Positions 8,908 through 17,981 of a DNA stretch of 64,000 bases are shown here, one piece after another. Below the pieces are notes generated by a model that ran no database searches, was not told the origin of the DNA, and saw only the letters and a program-made list of their open reading frames with translations. This DNA is from Pontibacter flavimaris. GTDB lineage: Bacteria; Bacteroidota; Bacteroidia; Cytophagales; Hymenobacteraceae. The stretch is taken from positions 868,001 to 932,000 of the forward strand of contig NZ_LVWA01000005.1 in the NCBI RefSeq assembly GCF_001907195.1, given 5' to 3'. The number at the start of each line of letters is the position of its first letter. The stretch's first letter is position 1. The translations under genes were made by a program, and so were the position numbers.

Positions 8908-11382
8908 TCAGTTCCTCCGCTTTCTTTTACGCTCCTCCCGCTGCTGCCTGCGGCGCTCTTTCCAGTCCTCTTTCCACTCTTCGTAGCTCTGCGCAGCTTT
9001 CTTTCCTACGTTATCCAGCAGGCGCTCCAGGAAGTTCTCGCGCGGCGGCTCCGCCCGGAATGACTCGCAGTTGAGTGCCTCCAGCACGCGTGGCGGCAGC
9101 GGGTCAAAGCGGCTGTTGTAGTAGCCTTTATAGGCCGGGTCGATGGCAATGCGGCGGATGTACTCGCCCCAGATAGGCAGCGCGGTGCGGGAGCCCTGGC
9201 CAAGCTCCAGCGTGCGGAACCGCACCTCCGGACTTTCCCCGCCTACCCACACACCCGTTACCAGTTGCGGCGTTATGCCGATGAACCAGCCGTCGGTTTG
9301 GTTCTGGGTGGTTCCGGTCTTGCCGGCAATGTCCATCTTCAGGCCGTAGGCGGAGCGTAGCCGGCCCGCGCTACCTTCTTCCACCACGCCCTGCATCAGG
9401 TGCAGCATAATGGCCGCCGTTTCCTCATCCAGCACCTTTTTGGCGCCTTCGCCCGCGCGATGCTCCCGCAGCACACGGCCCTCACGGTCCTCGATCTTTG
9501 TGATGTATACCGGCTCCACCTGCATGCCGCGGTTGGCGAACGTGGCGTAGGCCGTCACCATTTCCTGCAGCGAGAGGTCGGCCGTGCCCAAGGCCAGCGA
9601 GGGCACTTCCGGAAGCTTTGAATCGATGCCCAGGCGGTGCGCCATGGCCACTGTTCTGCCCACCCCCGCCTTCATGATCATCTGTGCCGATATGGTGTTC
9701 ACGGAATGAGCCAGCGCACCGCGCATGCTGTACTCCCCGCCATACTGCTCCGTGGCATTGCGCGGCGACCAATTGTCATACTCCGGGTATACCTGGCGCT
9801 CGTTCGGGAAGTAGTCGCAGGGTTTCAATCCCTGTTCCAGTGCGGCAGCGTAAACGATGGGTTTGAAGGTGGATCCGACCTGCCGCTTTGCTTTCACGTG
9901 GTCATACTTAAACACATGGTGGTTGATGCCGCCCACCCAGGCACGCACATAGCCCGAGTGCGGCTCCACCGAGAAAAGGCCCGTGTTCAGAAAGCGGGAA
10001 TAGTAAGCCAGCGAGTCCATAGGGCTCATTTCCTTTTTGTCGTTTCCGCCCCAGGCGTATACCTGCATGGGCACCGGCTGCCGGAAAGCCTCCAGAATTG
10101 CCGCCTCTGACTTGCCGGCGTCCTTCATCTTTCTGTACCTGTCGGAGCGCTGCATGGCCACCTGGATCACATCGGAGTTGCGTCCCCAGGGGGTGCGGCC
10201 GCGCCAATGGGCGTCGAACTGCTTCTGGAGCTGCGTCATGTGTTTGCGCACCGCCGCCTCGGCGTGACGCTGCATACCGGCATCAATGGTGGTGTAGATC
10301 TTCAGGCCATCTTTATAGAGGTTGTAGGGCTCGCCGTTTTTCTTTTTTTTGCCCGCTGCCCAGCTTACCAGCTCCTGCCGCAGGTGCTCCCTAAAGTATG
10401 GGGCTATGCCGTCGTTGTGGGTGGTGTAGTTATACTTTAGCTTGAGCGGCAGCTGCCTGAGTGAGTCGGCCTCCTCCGTTGTCAGGTATTCATACTTGGC
10501 CATCTGCCCCAGCACCACGTTACGGCGTTGAGTGGAGCGCTCCAGGTCCAGGCGCGGATTATAGGTGGTGGTGGCTTTCAGCATCCCGATCAGCACGGCG
10601 GCCTCTTCCGTTTTAAGCGAATCGGCAGCGGTGTTGAAGAAGCGGCGCGAGGCGCGCTCGATGCCATATAAATTTCCGCCCATCGGCACCGTGTTCAGGT
10701 ACAGCTCCAGCAACTCCTCCTTGGCGTAAATACTTTCCAGCTTGCGGGCGATGATCATCTCGCGCAGCTTGTTGATGGGCATGTCCCAGAGCATGTAATT
10801 TTTGCGCGGGTACAGGTTCTTGGCCAGTTGCTGGCTGAGCGTGCTGCCGCCGCCGGAGCTCTCGTTCTGCAGCAGCAGCGTTTTAAGGAACACCCGGGCC
10901 AGGCTGCGCACGTCTACTCCGCTGTGATCATAGAAACGGGCATCCTCGGTGGCTATCAGGGCGTGGATGGCGGTGGGGGAGATGTCGCTGTACTTTACAT
11001 TAGTGCGGTCCTGGATGTAGTAGCGGCCCAGCAGCACGCCGTCGGCAGAGTATACTTCCGAGGCCGTGTTGTTGCGCACCGACTTCAGCTCTTTAGTGGA
11101 TGGCATGCCGCCCAGAAAGCCCGAATACACGGCAAAGTAGAACAAAACCAAAAATAGGATACCGAACAGAGCGAGCTTCAGGAAAATGCGGTAGAGAAAG
11201 CGGTAGTCGGAGCGGCGGCTGCTTTCCTGCCACTCTGCCCGCTTCTGCCGCCAATAGACCGGAGTGAACTTTGGCCTCAGGCTCCTCCAGAAAGCGGAAA
11301 GCTCGCCGTGTACCAGGCGCACGAACGGCGCCATGATCCTTGTCACTATGAATTTGATTATCTTCTTGAGCGTAGCCCTCAT
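8908..11382 (-). CDS. Class A penicillin-binding protein (PBP1A family, bifunctional peptidoglycan synthase)
   Basis: 824 residues from ATG at 11382 (MRATLKKII); an in-frame ATG 36 codons upstream adds a tail with no homology pattern. Order: cytoplasmic region, membrane helix (about 65-90), GT51 glycosyltransferase with TEDARFYDH (145-153) and GGSTLSQQLAKN (178-189), linker, then transpeptidase with SxxK as STFK (504-507), SxN as SVN (560-562) and KTGT (688-691). It polymerises lipid II and cross-links peptidoglycan on the outer face of the inner membrane. The C terminus is highly basic (RRQQREERKRKRRN). All catalytic motifs are present. It converges on the thioesterase gene. Confidence 0.95.
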   Translation of the reverse strand: MRATLKKIIKFIVTRIMAPFVRLVHGELSAFWRSLRPKFTPVYWRQKRAEWQESSRRSDYRFLYRIFLKLALFGILFLVLFYFAVYSGFLGGMPSTKELKSVRNNTASEVYSADGVLLGRYYIQDRTNVKYSDISPTAIHALIATEDARFYDHSGVDVRSLARVFLKTLLLQNESSGGGSTLSQQLAKNLYPRKNYMLWDMPINKLREMIIARKLESIYAKEELLELYLNTVPMGGNLYGIERASRRFFNTAADSLKTEEAAVLIGMLKATTTYNPRLDLERSTQRRNVVLGQMAKYEYLTTEEADSLRQLPLKLKYNYTTHNDGIAPYFREHLRQELVSWAAGKKKKNGEPYNLYKDGLKIYTTIDAGMQRHAEAAVRKHMTQLQKQFDAHWRGRTPWGRNSDVIQVAMQRSDRYRKMKDAGKSEAAILEAFRQPVPMQVYAWGGNDKKEMSPMDSLAYYSRFLNTGLFSVEPHSGYVRAWVGGINHHVFKYDHVKAKRQVGSTFKPIVYAAALEQGLKPCDYFPNERQVYPEYDNWSPRNATEQYGGEYSMRGALAHSVNTISAQMIMKAGVGRTVAMAHRLGIDSKLPEVPSLALGTADLSLQEMVTAYATFANRGMQVEPVYITKIEDREGRVLREHRAGEGAKKVLDEETAAIMLHLMQGVVEEGSAGRLRSAYGLKMDIAGKTGTTQNQTDGWFIGITPQLVTGVWVGGESPEVRFRTLELGQGSRTALPIWGEYIRRIAIDPAYKGYYNSRFDPLPPRVLEALNCESFRAEPPRENFLERLLDNVGKKAAQSYEEWKEDWKERRRQQREERKRKRRN

Positions 11383-11608
11383 GTTAAGTTTTGGTGCTGT
11401 TTTGGGTTGGCCTCGTGCTGCCACGCTGCCTTGAAACGCAAAAGTACGGCTTTTGGTGCAACGGCAGAAGTTCAGCAAAGATTGCGCCATTCAGATATAG
11501 CTGCCCTGGCAGTAGCTGCAAAGTATAGTTTGTAGCTACGGAGTCCGCAGTCCGGTTTATACTTTTAATCCCGCAGCACGATTTATACTTGCCGCTTGTT
11601 CAGCAGGT

Positions 11609-12373
11609 ATGACATACTTTGTGCAGCAAGACTCGGTGGTGCGCCAGATCTGGGGCAAGAGCGATACCATCCTGTTCATATTTGCCGGAGCCTCCGCAGA
11701 GTTCGCCCTGAACAAGGCCGTAGACTGGCTATACTTTACCGGCCGCCTGCCCGCCGACCCATTGGGCAGGCTTTTCTCTACCGTGGGGTATGCCCGCCGC
11801 ATCGTTTTCTCGGAGGAGGCCGCCGCCCACCGCGCCATCGATAGTATGGCAGCCATCCATGCCGCCGTGGAGGCCAAGCGCGGTTACGCCATACCCGACT
11901 GGGCCTACCGCGACGTACTTTTCATGCTCATCGATTACTCGATCCGCTCCTTTGAGCTGCTGGAGCGAAAGCTATCGATGCAGGAGCAAGCGGAGGTGTT
12001 TGAGGTATTCAACCGCGTTGGCACGCGCATGGGCATACAGGGCCTGCCGCAAACCTACCCGGAGTGGCAGCTAGCGCGGGCAGAGCACCTGCGGCAGAAT
12101 CTGGAGAAGAGCAAGTATACCTCGGACCTGTACCGGCAGTACAGAAAGCACCTGGGCAGTATGCGCTACTGGCTGCTGCGGCAGGCGCAGGTGCTGGTGG
12201 TGCCGCAACGGGTGCGGAAGCAGCTGCGGCTTTTGCGGGTGCCTGTGCTCAAACCCGTGCTGGCAGCCTACAAGATCAGCCGTATATTCCGGGCCGAGTG
12301 GCTGCTCAAGGAGCTTATACTTCCGCCTGCCTACAAAGCCGAGATACGGGAGCTGGATATGGCGAGGGTTTAG
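11609..12373 (+). CDS. MpaB-like oxygenase family protein (DUF2236)
   Basis: 254 residues. It matches the oxygenase MpaB/DUF2236 family: an N-terminal WGKSDTILFIFAGASAEFALNKAVDWL, then TGRLPADPLGRLFSTVGYARRIVF, RAIDSMAAIHAAVEAKRGYAIPDWAYRDVLFMLIDYSIRSFELL and the conserved second half LGSMRYWLLRQAQVLVVP. Related proteins are heme-dependent oxygenases (Lcp latex clearing proteins, mycophenolic-acid MpaB). The heme ligand is not certain here. The gene is monocistronic, with AAGTATA motifs directly upstream and downstream. The substrate is unknown. Confidence 0.8.
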   Translation: MTYFVQQDSVVRQIWGKSDTILFIFAGASAEFALNKAVDWLYFTGRLPADPLGRLFSTVGYARRIVFSEEAAAHRAIDSMAAIHAAVEAKRGYAIPDWAYRDVLFMLIDYSIRSFELLERKLSMQEQAEVFEVFNRVGTRMGIQGLPQTYPEWQLARAEHLRQNLEKSKYTSDLYRQYRKHLGSMRYWLLRQAQVLVVPQRVRKQLRLLRVPVLKPVLAAYKISRIFRAEWLLKELILPPAYKAEIRELDMARV

Positions 12374-13565
12374 TGTGTTTGTTATGTTAAATATGAGTGG
12401 TTTAAACTTTCTGATGAACCCTTTTTCTGAGAAGTAATAGGTGGATAAAATTTCTCCCTTGCGTGCGCGGGCTTAAAGGCTGTGGCTTTTTGTACTTGGG
12501 CTGTACTTTTATACTTGCTGCTATACTTAATATTTCCCCTCTGGCGCGAGTTTGCAACTCGTGTCCTACTATGATGTTGGGTTTGCAACCCAACAGGCTT
12601 GAAAAGCCATATTTATACTTGGGCTATATTTTATACTTGCAGCTATACTTTAATCATACTTCCGCTCTTTCGGATTTGCAATCCGGAAGTATAATAGCCG
12701 CGGATTTGCAATCCGCGTGAGCCATACTTTTATTCTTTGCTGGCGCAAGCGTCCGCTTGTGTCTCTCTTAGCCCCTGCTTCCTGCAATCCGAACCAAGCT
12801 ATACTTGCTAACTACCGTTGATCCTCTAGACTTACAATTCTATAGTTTCATCTCATACTTTGGTGCTCTCAAGCCCGGGAGGGCTCCCCGAAATGCTTCG
12901 GGGTAAACTCTCTCGGGCATCGCGCTGGGAGCTTTTCCTTTGCTCCTGCGTCGCAATGCCTCACTGGCGTTCGGCACCGGATCTCACAAGGCGCTCAACC
13001 CAAGGACTGGGATCAGTTTTCGATAGCTCCTGCCTTTTGTCATCTCGACCTTCGGGAGAGATCTCTTTATAATTCCAGATAGATCTCTCGCCCTGCTCGA
13101 GATGACAGGAGAAAGTGACAAGTATACTTCCCCTCCTCGGAGGGCCAGGAGTGGTTTCATACTTGTAGGGACAGGTCGCGACCTGTCCGCGCGAGAACAG
13201 CGACCATGAAGCTTATACTTCAGCAGCAGCAGTTACACAGCTCCCTCCCCTGTTTTTAGGGGAGGGCTGGGGTGGGGTGATGAGGGGTAGGGGTGGTTGG
13301 ATTCGGTAATGCAGAGCTCTCTTCCCTGTTTTTAGGGGTGGGTTCATACTTTGTAGAGCCGGTTCGGGTCCTGCACATGCCTTTTACTTCTGCCTGAAAG
13401 TATAAAAACCGTCTTCGTTAAAAGGCCTGGCAAGTATAAATCACTTAAAAACAAAATGCTGCCTTTAAAGTATAACCGTTGTACTTATTGCAGATCCTGA
13501 TCCAAGAGAAGTATAAAAAAGAAAGTATACTTCCCCACTGCTGCAGTACCCCATACTTTAACCAC
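12374..13565. other. Long intergenic region with mosaic repeat island 2
   Basis: About 1.2 kb without a supported gene. It holds the most complete copy of the mosaic island (12540-13345) and many AAGTATA/TATACTT heptamers on both strands, with a dense run just before glgX (13400-13540). No open frame here resembles a protein. Confidence 0.75.
12540..13345 (+). repeat. Mosaic interspersed repeat island, copy 2 (most complete)
   Basis: Components in order: hairpins CGAGTTTGCAACTCG and GTTGGGTTTGCAACCCAAC (12545-12592), GCTTGAAAAGCCATATTTAT, GCGGATTTGCAATCCGCG (about 12701-12718), GGCGCAAGCGTCCGCTTGTG (about 12742-12761), AACCAAGCTATACTTGCTAAC, GATCCTCTAG, a 170-base block from GGTGCTCTCAAGCCCG to CAACCCAAGGACTGGG (12861-13015), the GTCATCTCGA/GAGATGAC hairpin (13039-13107), a perfect 20-base palindrome GGACAGGTCGCGACCTGTCC (13169-13188), and CTCCCTCCCCTGTTTTTAGG (from about 13241). 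Confidence 0.75.
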
Positions 13566-15698
13566 ATGATGATGAACATAGAAAGTTACCCCGGCAGCCC
13601 ATACCCCCTGGGCGCCACCTGGGATGGAGAGGGAGTGAACTTTGCGCTTTTCGCGGAGAATGCCACCAAGGTGGAGCTTTGCCTTTTTGAAGGATCCGGT
13701 GAGGAGACGGAGTACGCCCGCATCAACATGTCGGAGCGAACGCACCATATCTGGCACACCTACCTGCCTGAAGCCAGGCCGGGGCAGCTCTACGGCTACC
13801 GCGTGCATGGGCCGTACGATCCATCGCACGGGCACCGGTTCAACCCCTACAAGTTGTTGCTGGACCCATACGCCAAAGCCATAAGCCGCACCATCGAGTG
13901 GCACGACTCGCTTTTCGGGTACAAGATGGGCCACCCCGATGAGGACCTAAGCTTCAGTAAAGATGACAGCGCGCCGTATATTCCGAAGAGTGTGGTTATT
14001 GATCCTACATTTGACTGGGCCGGCGACAGGAAGCCGAAGATCCCTTACCACAAGACCATTATCTACGAAACCCATGTAAAGGGCTTCACCAAGCTGCACC
14101 CAGACATTCCGGAGGAAATACGGGGCACGTATGCGGCGCTGGGGCATCCGGTAACCATTAAGTACCTGAAGGAGCTGGGCATCACGGCTGTGGAACTGAT
14201 GCCGGTGCACCATTTTATCAACGACCGGCACCTGGTGGAGAAAGGGCTTTCGAACTACTGGGGCTACAACACCATCGGCTACTTCGCGCCCGATGTGCGC
14301 TACTCCAGCACCGGCACCCACGGCGAGCAGGTGGTGGAGTTCAAGGAGATGGTCAAGGCGCTGCACAAGGCCGGAATCGAGGTCATCCTGGATGTGGTGT
14401 ACAACCACACCGCCGAGGGCAACCAGATGGGCCCGACGCTTTCGTTCCGGGGGATAGACAATGCCGCCTACTACCGCCTGACGGAGGACCAGCGCTACTA
14501 CATGGACTATACCGGCACCGGCAACACGCTCAACGCGAACCTGCCTAACGTGCTACGCCTCATCATGGACAGCCTGCGCTACTGGATTGAGGAGATGCGG
14601 GTGGACGGCTTCCGCTTCGACCTGGCGGCCACGCTGGCCCGCGAGCTGCACGAGGTGGACCGCCTCAGCGCCTTCTTCGACATCATCCACCAAGACCCGG
14701 TTATCTCGCAGGTAAAGCTGATTGCCGAGCCCTGGGACATTGGTGAGGGCGGATACCAGGTAGGCGAGTTCCCGCCGGGCTGGGCCGAGTGGAACGGCAA
14801 GTACCGCGACAGCATCCGCGATTACTGGCGCGGCGCCGACAGTATGCTGGCCGAGTTTGCCGAGCGCTTCACGGGCAGTTCCGATCTGTACCGCGATGAC
14901 TACCGCAGCCCGACGGCAAGTATAAACTTCATCACCGCCCATGATGGCTTTACGCTGAACGACCTGGTGTCTTACAACGAGAAGCATAACCTGGCCAACG
15001 GCGAGGACAACAACGACGGCGAGAGCCACAACCGCTCCTGGAACTGCGGCGTAGAGGGGGCCACGGACGATGTGGAAGTACTGGCACTACGGGCAAAACA
15101 GAAACGTAATTTCCTGACCACGCTCTTCCTCTCGCAGGGTGTGCCGATGCTGGTGGCCGGTGACGAGATAAGCAGAACCCAGCATGGCAACAACAACGCC
15201 TACTGCCAGGATAACGAGGTGTCGTGGCTGAACTGGCAGGAGGCGGATGCGGAACTGCTGCAGTTTACCCGTCGCCTGATAAAGTTTACCCGGCAACACC
15301 CCACATTTAACCGCCGCGGCTGGTTTAAAGGCCAGCCAATAAAAGGAGGAAACCTGAAGGATATTGCCTGGTTCCTGCCGGAAGGGGGCGAGATGACGGA
15401 GGAGAATTGGAATCACGACTTTGCCAAGTCGCTGGGGGTTTACTTCAACGGCAAGGGGCTGCACGCCAAAGGGCCTAAGGGCGAAATCATAACCGACGAC
15501 AGCTTCTACGTGATCTTTAACGCCCACTATGAGCCGCTGAAGTATAAACTCCCGCCCAAGAAGTATGGTGAGCGCTGGCGTAAGGTGATCGATACGGATG
15601 CCAACCTGATAGAGGAGCAGGGAGAGCAGTTTGCCTACGGTAAGACGCTGGTGGTGGCAGCCCGCTCGGTGGTGGTGCTGCAGCAGCCGGAAAAATGA
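13566..15698 (+). CDS. glgX: Glycogen debranching enzyme GlgX
   Basis: 710 residues. The start is placed at the ATG triplet at 13566; the open frame upstream encodes AAGTATA repeat DNA. N-terminal CBM48 (about 10-100: PYPLGATWDGEGVNFALFAENA), then the GH13 barrel with DVVYNH (276-281), VDGFRFD with nucleophile Asp352, AEPWD with acid Glu388, and TAHDGF with Asp460; C-terminal beta domain after about 600. Isoamylase-type debranching enzymes hydrolyse alpha-1,6 branches of glycogen or limit dextrins in the cytoplasm. No other glycogen gene is nearby. A large bidirectional terminator follows. Confidence 0.93.
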   Translation: MMMNIESYPGSPYPLGATWDGEGVNFALFAENATKVELCLFEGSGEETEYARINMSERTHHIWHTYLPEARPGQLYGYRVHGPYDPSHGHRFNPYKLLLDPYAKAISRTIEWHDSLFGYKMGHPDEDLSFSKDDSAPYIPKSVVIDPTFDWAGDRKPKIPYHKTIIYETHVKGFTKLHPDIPEEIRGTYAALGHPVTIKYLKELGITAVELMPVHHFINDRHLVEKGLSNYWGYNTIGYFAPDVRYSSTGTHGEQVVEFKEMVKALHKAGIEVILDVVYNHTAEGNQMGPTLSFRGIDNAAYYRLTEDQRYYMDYTGTGNTLNANLPNVLRLIMDSLRYWIEEMRVDGFRFDLAATLARELHEVDRLSAFFDIIHQDPVISQVKLIAEPWDIGEGGYQVGEFPPGWAEWNGKYRDSIRDYWRGADSMLAEFAERFTGSSDLYRDDYRSPTASINFITAHDGFTLNDLVSYNEKHNLANGEDNNDGESHNRSWNCGVEGATDDVEVLALRAKQKRNFLTTLFLSQGVPMLVAGDEISRTQHGNNNAYCQDNEVSWLNWQEADAELLQFTRRLIKFTRQHPTFNRRGWFKGQPIKGGNLKDIAWFLPEGGEMTEENWNHDFAKSLGVYFNGKGLHAKGPKGEIITDDSFYVIFNAHYEPLKYKLPPKKYGERWRKVIDTDANLIEEQGEQFAYGKTLVVAARSVVVLQQPEK

Positions 15699-15725
15699 GC
15701 GCCCTGACGCACCAGGAAGATGCCA

Positions 15726-15777
15726 AAGTATAAAGTATAAAGGCCGGTAATTTTACCGGCCTTTATACTTTATACTT
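15726..15777. terminator. Bidirectional terminator built from AAGTATAAA units
   Basis: A perfect 25-base inverted repeat (15726-15750 and 15753-15777, two-base spacer). Each arm holds two copies of AAGTATA plus AGGCCGGTAA. It lies between glgX and the convergent gene at 15926 and would form a strong hairpin in either transcript, with U-rich 3' sides. Confidence 0.7.
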
Positions 15778-15779
15778 GC

Positions 15780-15899
15780 AGTTGCGATTTATTAATGTGT
15801 GCAGGTGTAAACTCACCCCAACCCCTCCGAGGAGGGGAATCACCTACTCTTTTCGGAAAATTCCCCTCTTGGGAGGGGCAGGGGTAGGTTCATTGCAAC
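15780..15899. repeat. 120-bp interspersed repeat with inverted ends (copy 1 of 2)
   Basis: Starts AGTTGCGATT and ends with an imperfect inverted copy (ATTGCAAC). It contains two C-rich/G-rich hairpins: CCCCTCCGAGGAGGGG (15822-15837) and CCCCTCTTGGGAGGGG. The second copy at 58784-58905 has the same organisation, and both are followed by GTTTTATACTT. Confidence 0.7.
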
Positions 15900-15925
15900 C
15901 TGGGTTTTATACTTTGATGCTGCAT

Positions 15926-17740
15926 CTATATTGCTACAGCCTTCTCCACACTTTCAGAGAGTAACTGGTCCTCAAACGCCAGCAGTTCGTCCAGCATGAT
16001 CGCTTGTCGCTCCAACTGATCCTGGAACAGGGTTGGCAAAAGCTGTTTGTAGTAGGCAATGCCCTCCTGCAGGTTACTGCGGAAATTCTGCAGGTACTTG
16101 AGTTGTTTGTCTGTCAGTTCCTCCAGTTGCTCGTCCTTTTTCTTTTTCCAGTAGTCCACGTACATCTTCAGCTCATTGACGAACATGTGCGGGCGGTAGG
16201 TATGGTTCAGGGCGTTGAAGCGGCCGTAGATATGGCCCACCATCTCGTGCAGCTTAAAGATGCCGGAGAAGTAAGCCAGGTTAGGGCCGGGGCAGATGGT
16301 AACGGCCTTGGTGGCCGCTTTCTTGGTCATGTTGAACAGCAGCAGGGCGGAGGTGGCCAGCCCGTCGCACAGGCACTCTTTTTCCAATACCTTGGCTTCC
16401 TCGGCCTTGTATACTTCCGGTGCCAGTTGCAGGGACTGTAGCTGCTCCAGCTTGCGGCGCTGGTACTTGCGTGAGGCCGTGCAGATAGGCTCGTCCGTGA
16501 ACTCTGTGTTGGATACCAGGTGCTTTTTCTCGCAGGGGCTGCCGGGCTTGCCTTTGTCTATGCGCTCCTGCTTCTGTCGCTCGCTGGAGGTGTTGCGCAG
16601 GGCGTTGAACGGCACGCCTAGCGGCGAGATCGGGCTCAGGTATAAATCATCGGAAGTGGCCTTTACCAATTGCTGTAAGGTAGGCTCATCCACGGTGGTG
16701 GCCTCCGGCACGAGCAGGAACGGCGTGCCCCAGCCGGTGGCGTCCACACCGAAGTGCTGCTTCAGGAAAGCGTCTTCCTGCGCCGTGCCGATGCCCCCCT
16801 GCACAGTCAGGCGCTGCGCTGGTATGACGTGAGGCACCTGAAGGCCCCTGGTGGCCAGGGCAGAGCTGAAGAGGCTATAAAGCTCCTCGCGCAGCGACTC
16901 GCGGTTCTGCCTGAATTCCTCCAGGATCGGGCCGATCAGGTAGCCGTCGGTGGCAAAGGCGTGGCCTCCGCAGTTCAGTCCCGACTCGATCCGGTACTCC
17001 GACACCCAAATGCCCTTCTTGGCCAGAATCTTACCCTGCACCATGGCAGAGCGGTAATCGCTTACCTTTATGATCACCTTCTTCTCAAAACTACCGGCCG
17101 CATCGGGCAAGAAGCACGGGAACTGCTCCATGTACCCGTAGAGGCGCATGTTCATGCCGGCTGAGAAAATGATGGAGGACTTTACGGTACTCTGTGCAAA
17201 ACCACGCAGCGCGGCAAGGGCGTCGCTGTACTCCTGCGGCAGCGGCTTTCCGTCTTTGCCGTAGTTCACGCGGTCCAGCTTGGTCATGATGTTCACATCT
17301 ATACTTCCGGCCACCACGGCGCGGCGCAGCTCCTGTTGCAGTGCCTCCCGCTGCTCCGGGTCCGCTGTCTGCAGCATCTGCTCATACTTTGCCCGCAGCG
17401 GGGAGTTGTCCGGCAGCAGCGTGAAGTACCTGGTCAGCTCCGTGTCAGGGGCAAATTCCTGCAGGCGTATTTCCTCCACCTGCTGCTTCACCAGTTCGTC
17501 CGTTAGGTTCAGGAATGCGGTGACGCGCCTGGCCCTGTAGTCCTCCTCCTTTGGCGTAATGGGCAGGTACGGTTTCTGATACAGCTGGCTGTAGTGCTGG
17601 CGGGTATACTCCATCAGGGCGTCGTCGCTGAGCGAGGCAACGGAGGAGATGCCGAACCGGGCAACCTTAAGCGGTGAATCAATGGAAAAGGCCAGACCCA
17701 TAACAGGAATGTGGAACATGTGCGGTGATGTTTGTACCAT
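15926..17740 (-). CDS. Large conserved hypothetical protein, possible FMN/TIM-barrel enzyme
   Basis: 604 residues from ATG at 17740 (an open frame continues to 17950 through repeat-rich DNA; ATG at 17719 is also possible). I do not recognise the family with confidence. Visible features are an N-terminal MGLAFSIDSPLKVARFGISSVASLSD that recalls nitronate monooxygenase-like flavoproteins, then NIMTKLDR, SGLNCGGHAFATDG, LTVQGGIGTAQED and VDATGWGTPFLLVPEATTVDE, compatible with phosphate-binding loops of a TIM barrel. A Cys-rich stretch follows (GSPCEKKHLV, PICTASRKYQ, EKECLCDGLA), and the C terminus is helical. It converges with glgX over a shared terminator. An iron-sulfur or thiol-dependent flavoenzyme is only a guess. 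Confidence 0.65.
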   Translation of the reverse strand: MVQTSPHMFHIPVMGLAFSIDSPLKVARFGISSVASLSDDALMEYTRQHYSQLYQKPYLPITPKEEDYRARRVTAFLNLTDELVKQQVEEIRLQEFAPDTELTRYFTLLPDNSPLRAKYEQMLQTADPEQREALQQELRRAVVAGSIDVNIMTKLDRVNYGKDGKPLPQEYSDALAALRGFAQSTVKSSIIFSAGMNMRLYGYMEQFPCFLPDAAGSFEKKVIIKVSDYRSAMVQGKILAKKGIWVSEYRIESGLNCGGHAFATDGYLIGPILEEFRQNRESLREELYSLFSSALATRGLQVPHVIPAQRLTVQGGIGTAQEDAFLKQHFGVDATGWGTPFLLVPEATTVDEPTLQQLVKATSDDLYLSPISPLGVPFNALRNTSSERQKQERIDKGKPGSPCEKKHLVSNTEFTDEPICTASRKYQRRKLEQLQSLQLAPEVYKAEEAKVLEKECLCDGLATSALLLFNMTKKAATKAVTICPGPNLAYFSGIFKLHEMVGHIYGRFNALNHTYRPHMFVNELKMYVDYWKKKKDEQLEELTDKQLKYLQNFRSNLQEGIAYYKQLLPTLFQDQLERQAIMLDELLAFEDQLLSESVEKAVAI

Positions 17741-17981
17741 GGTGGCTGAGATGTACGAAGTATAAAAATGAAATTTTAACGTATCCAGGGTGGCCCGGCA
17801 GCCTGTTTGCAAAGTATAAATACAGTGTAACTGGTTGTCAGACAAAGTATAATCCCTGCCGAAAGGAGGCAGCATTATTGGAGCACAAGGTACGGCGGGG
17901 GCCGGTGGGTATATATGAGTAGCGTCAGCGGAAATACTGACATCCATCATTTTTTATATATACAAAATGCTTTAGAGGGCT

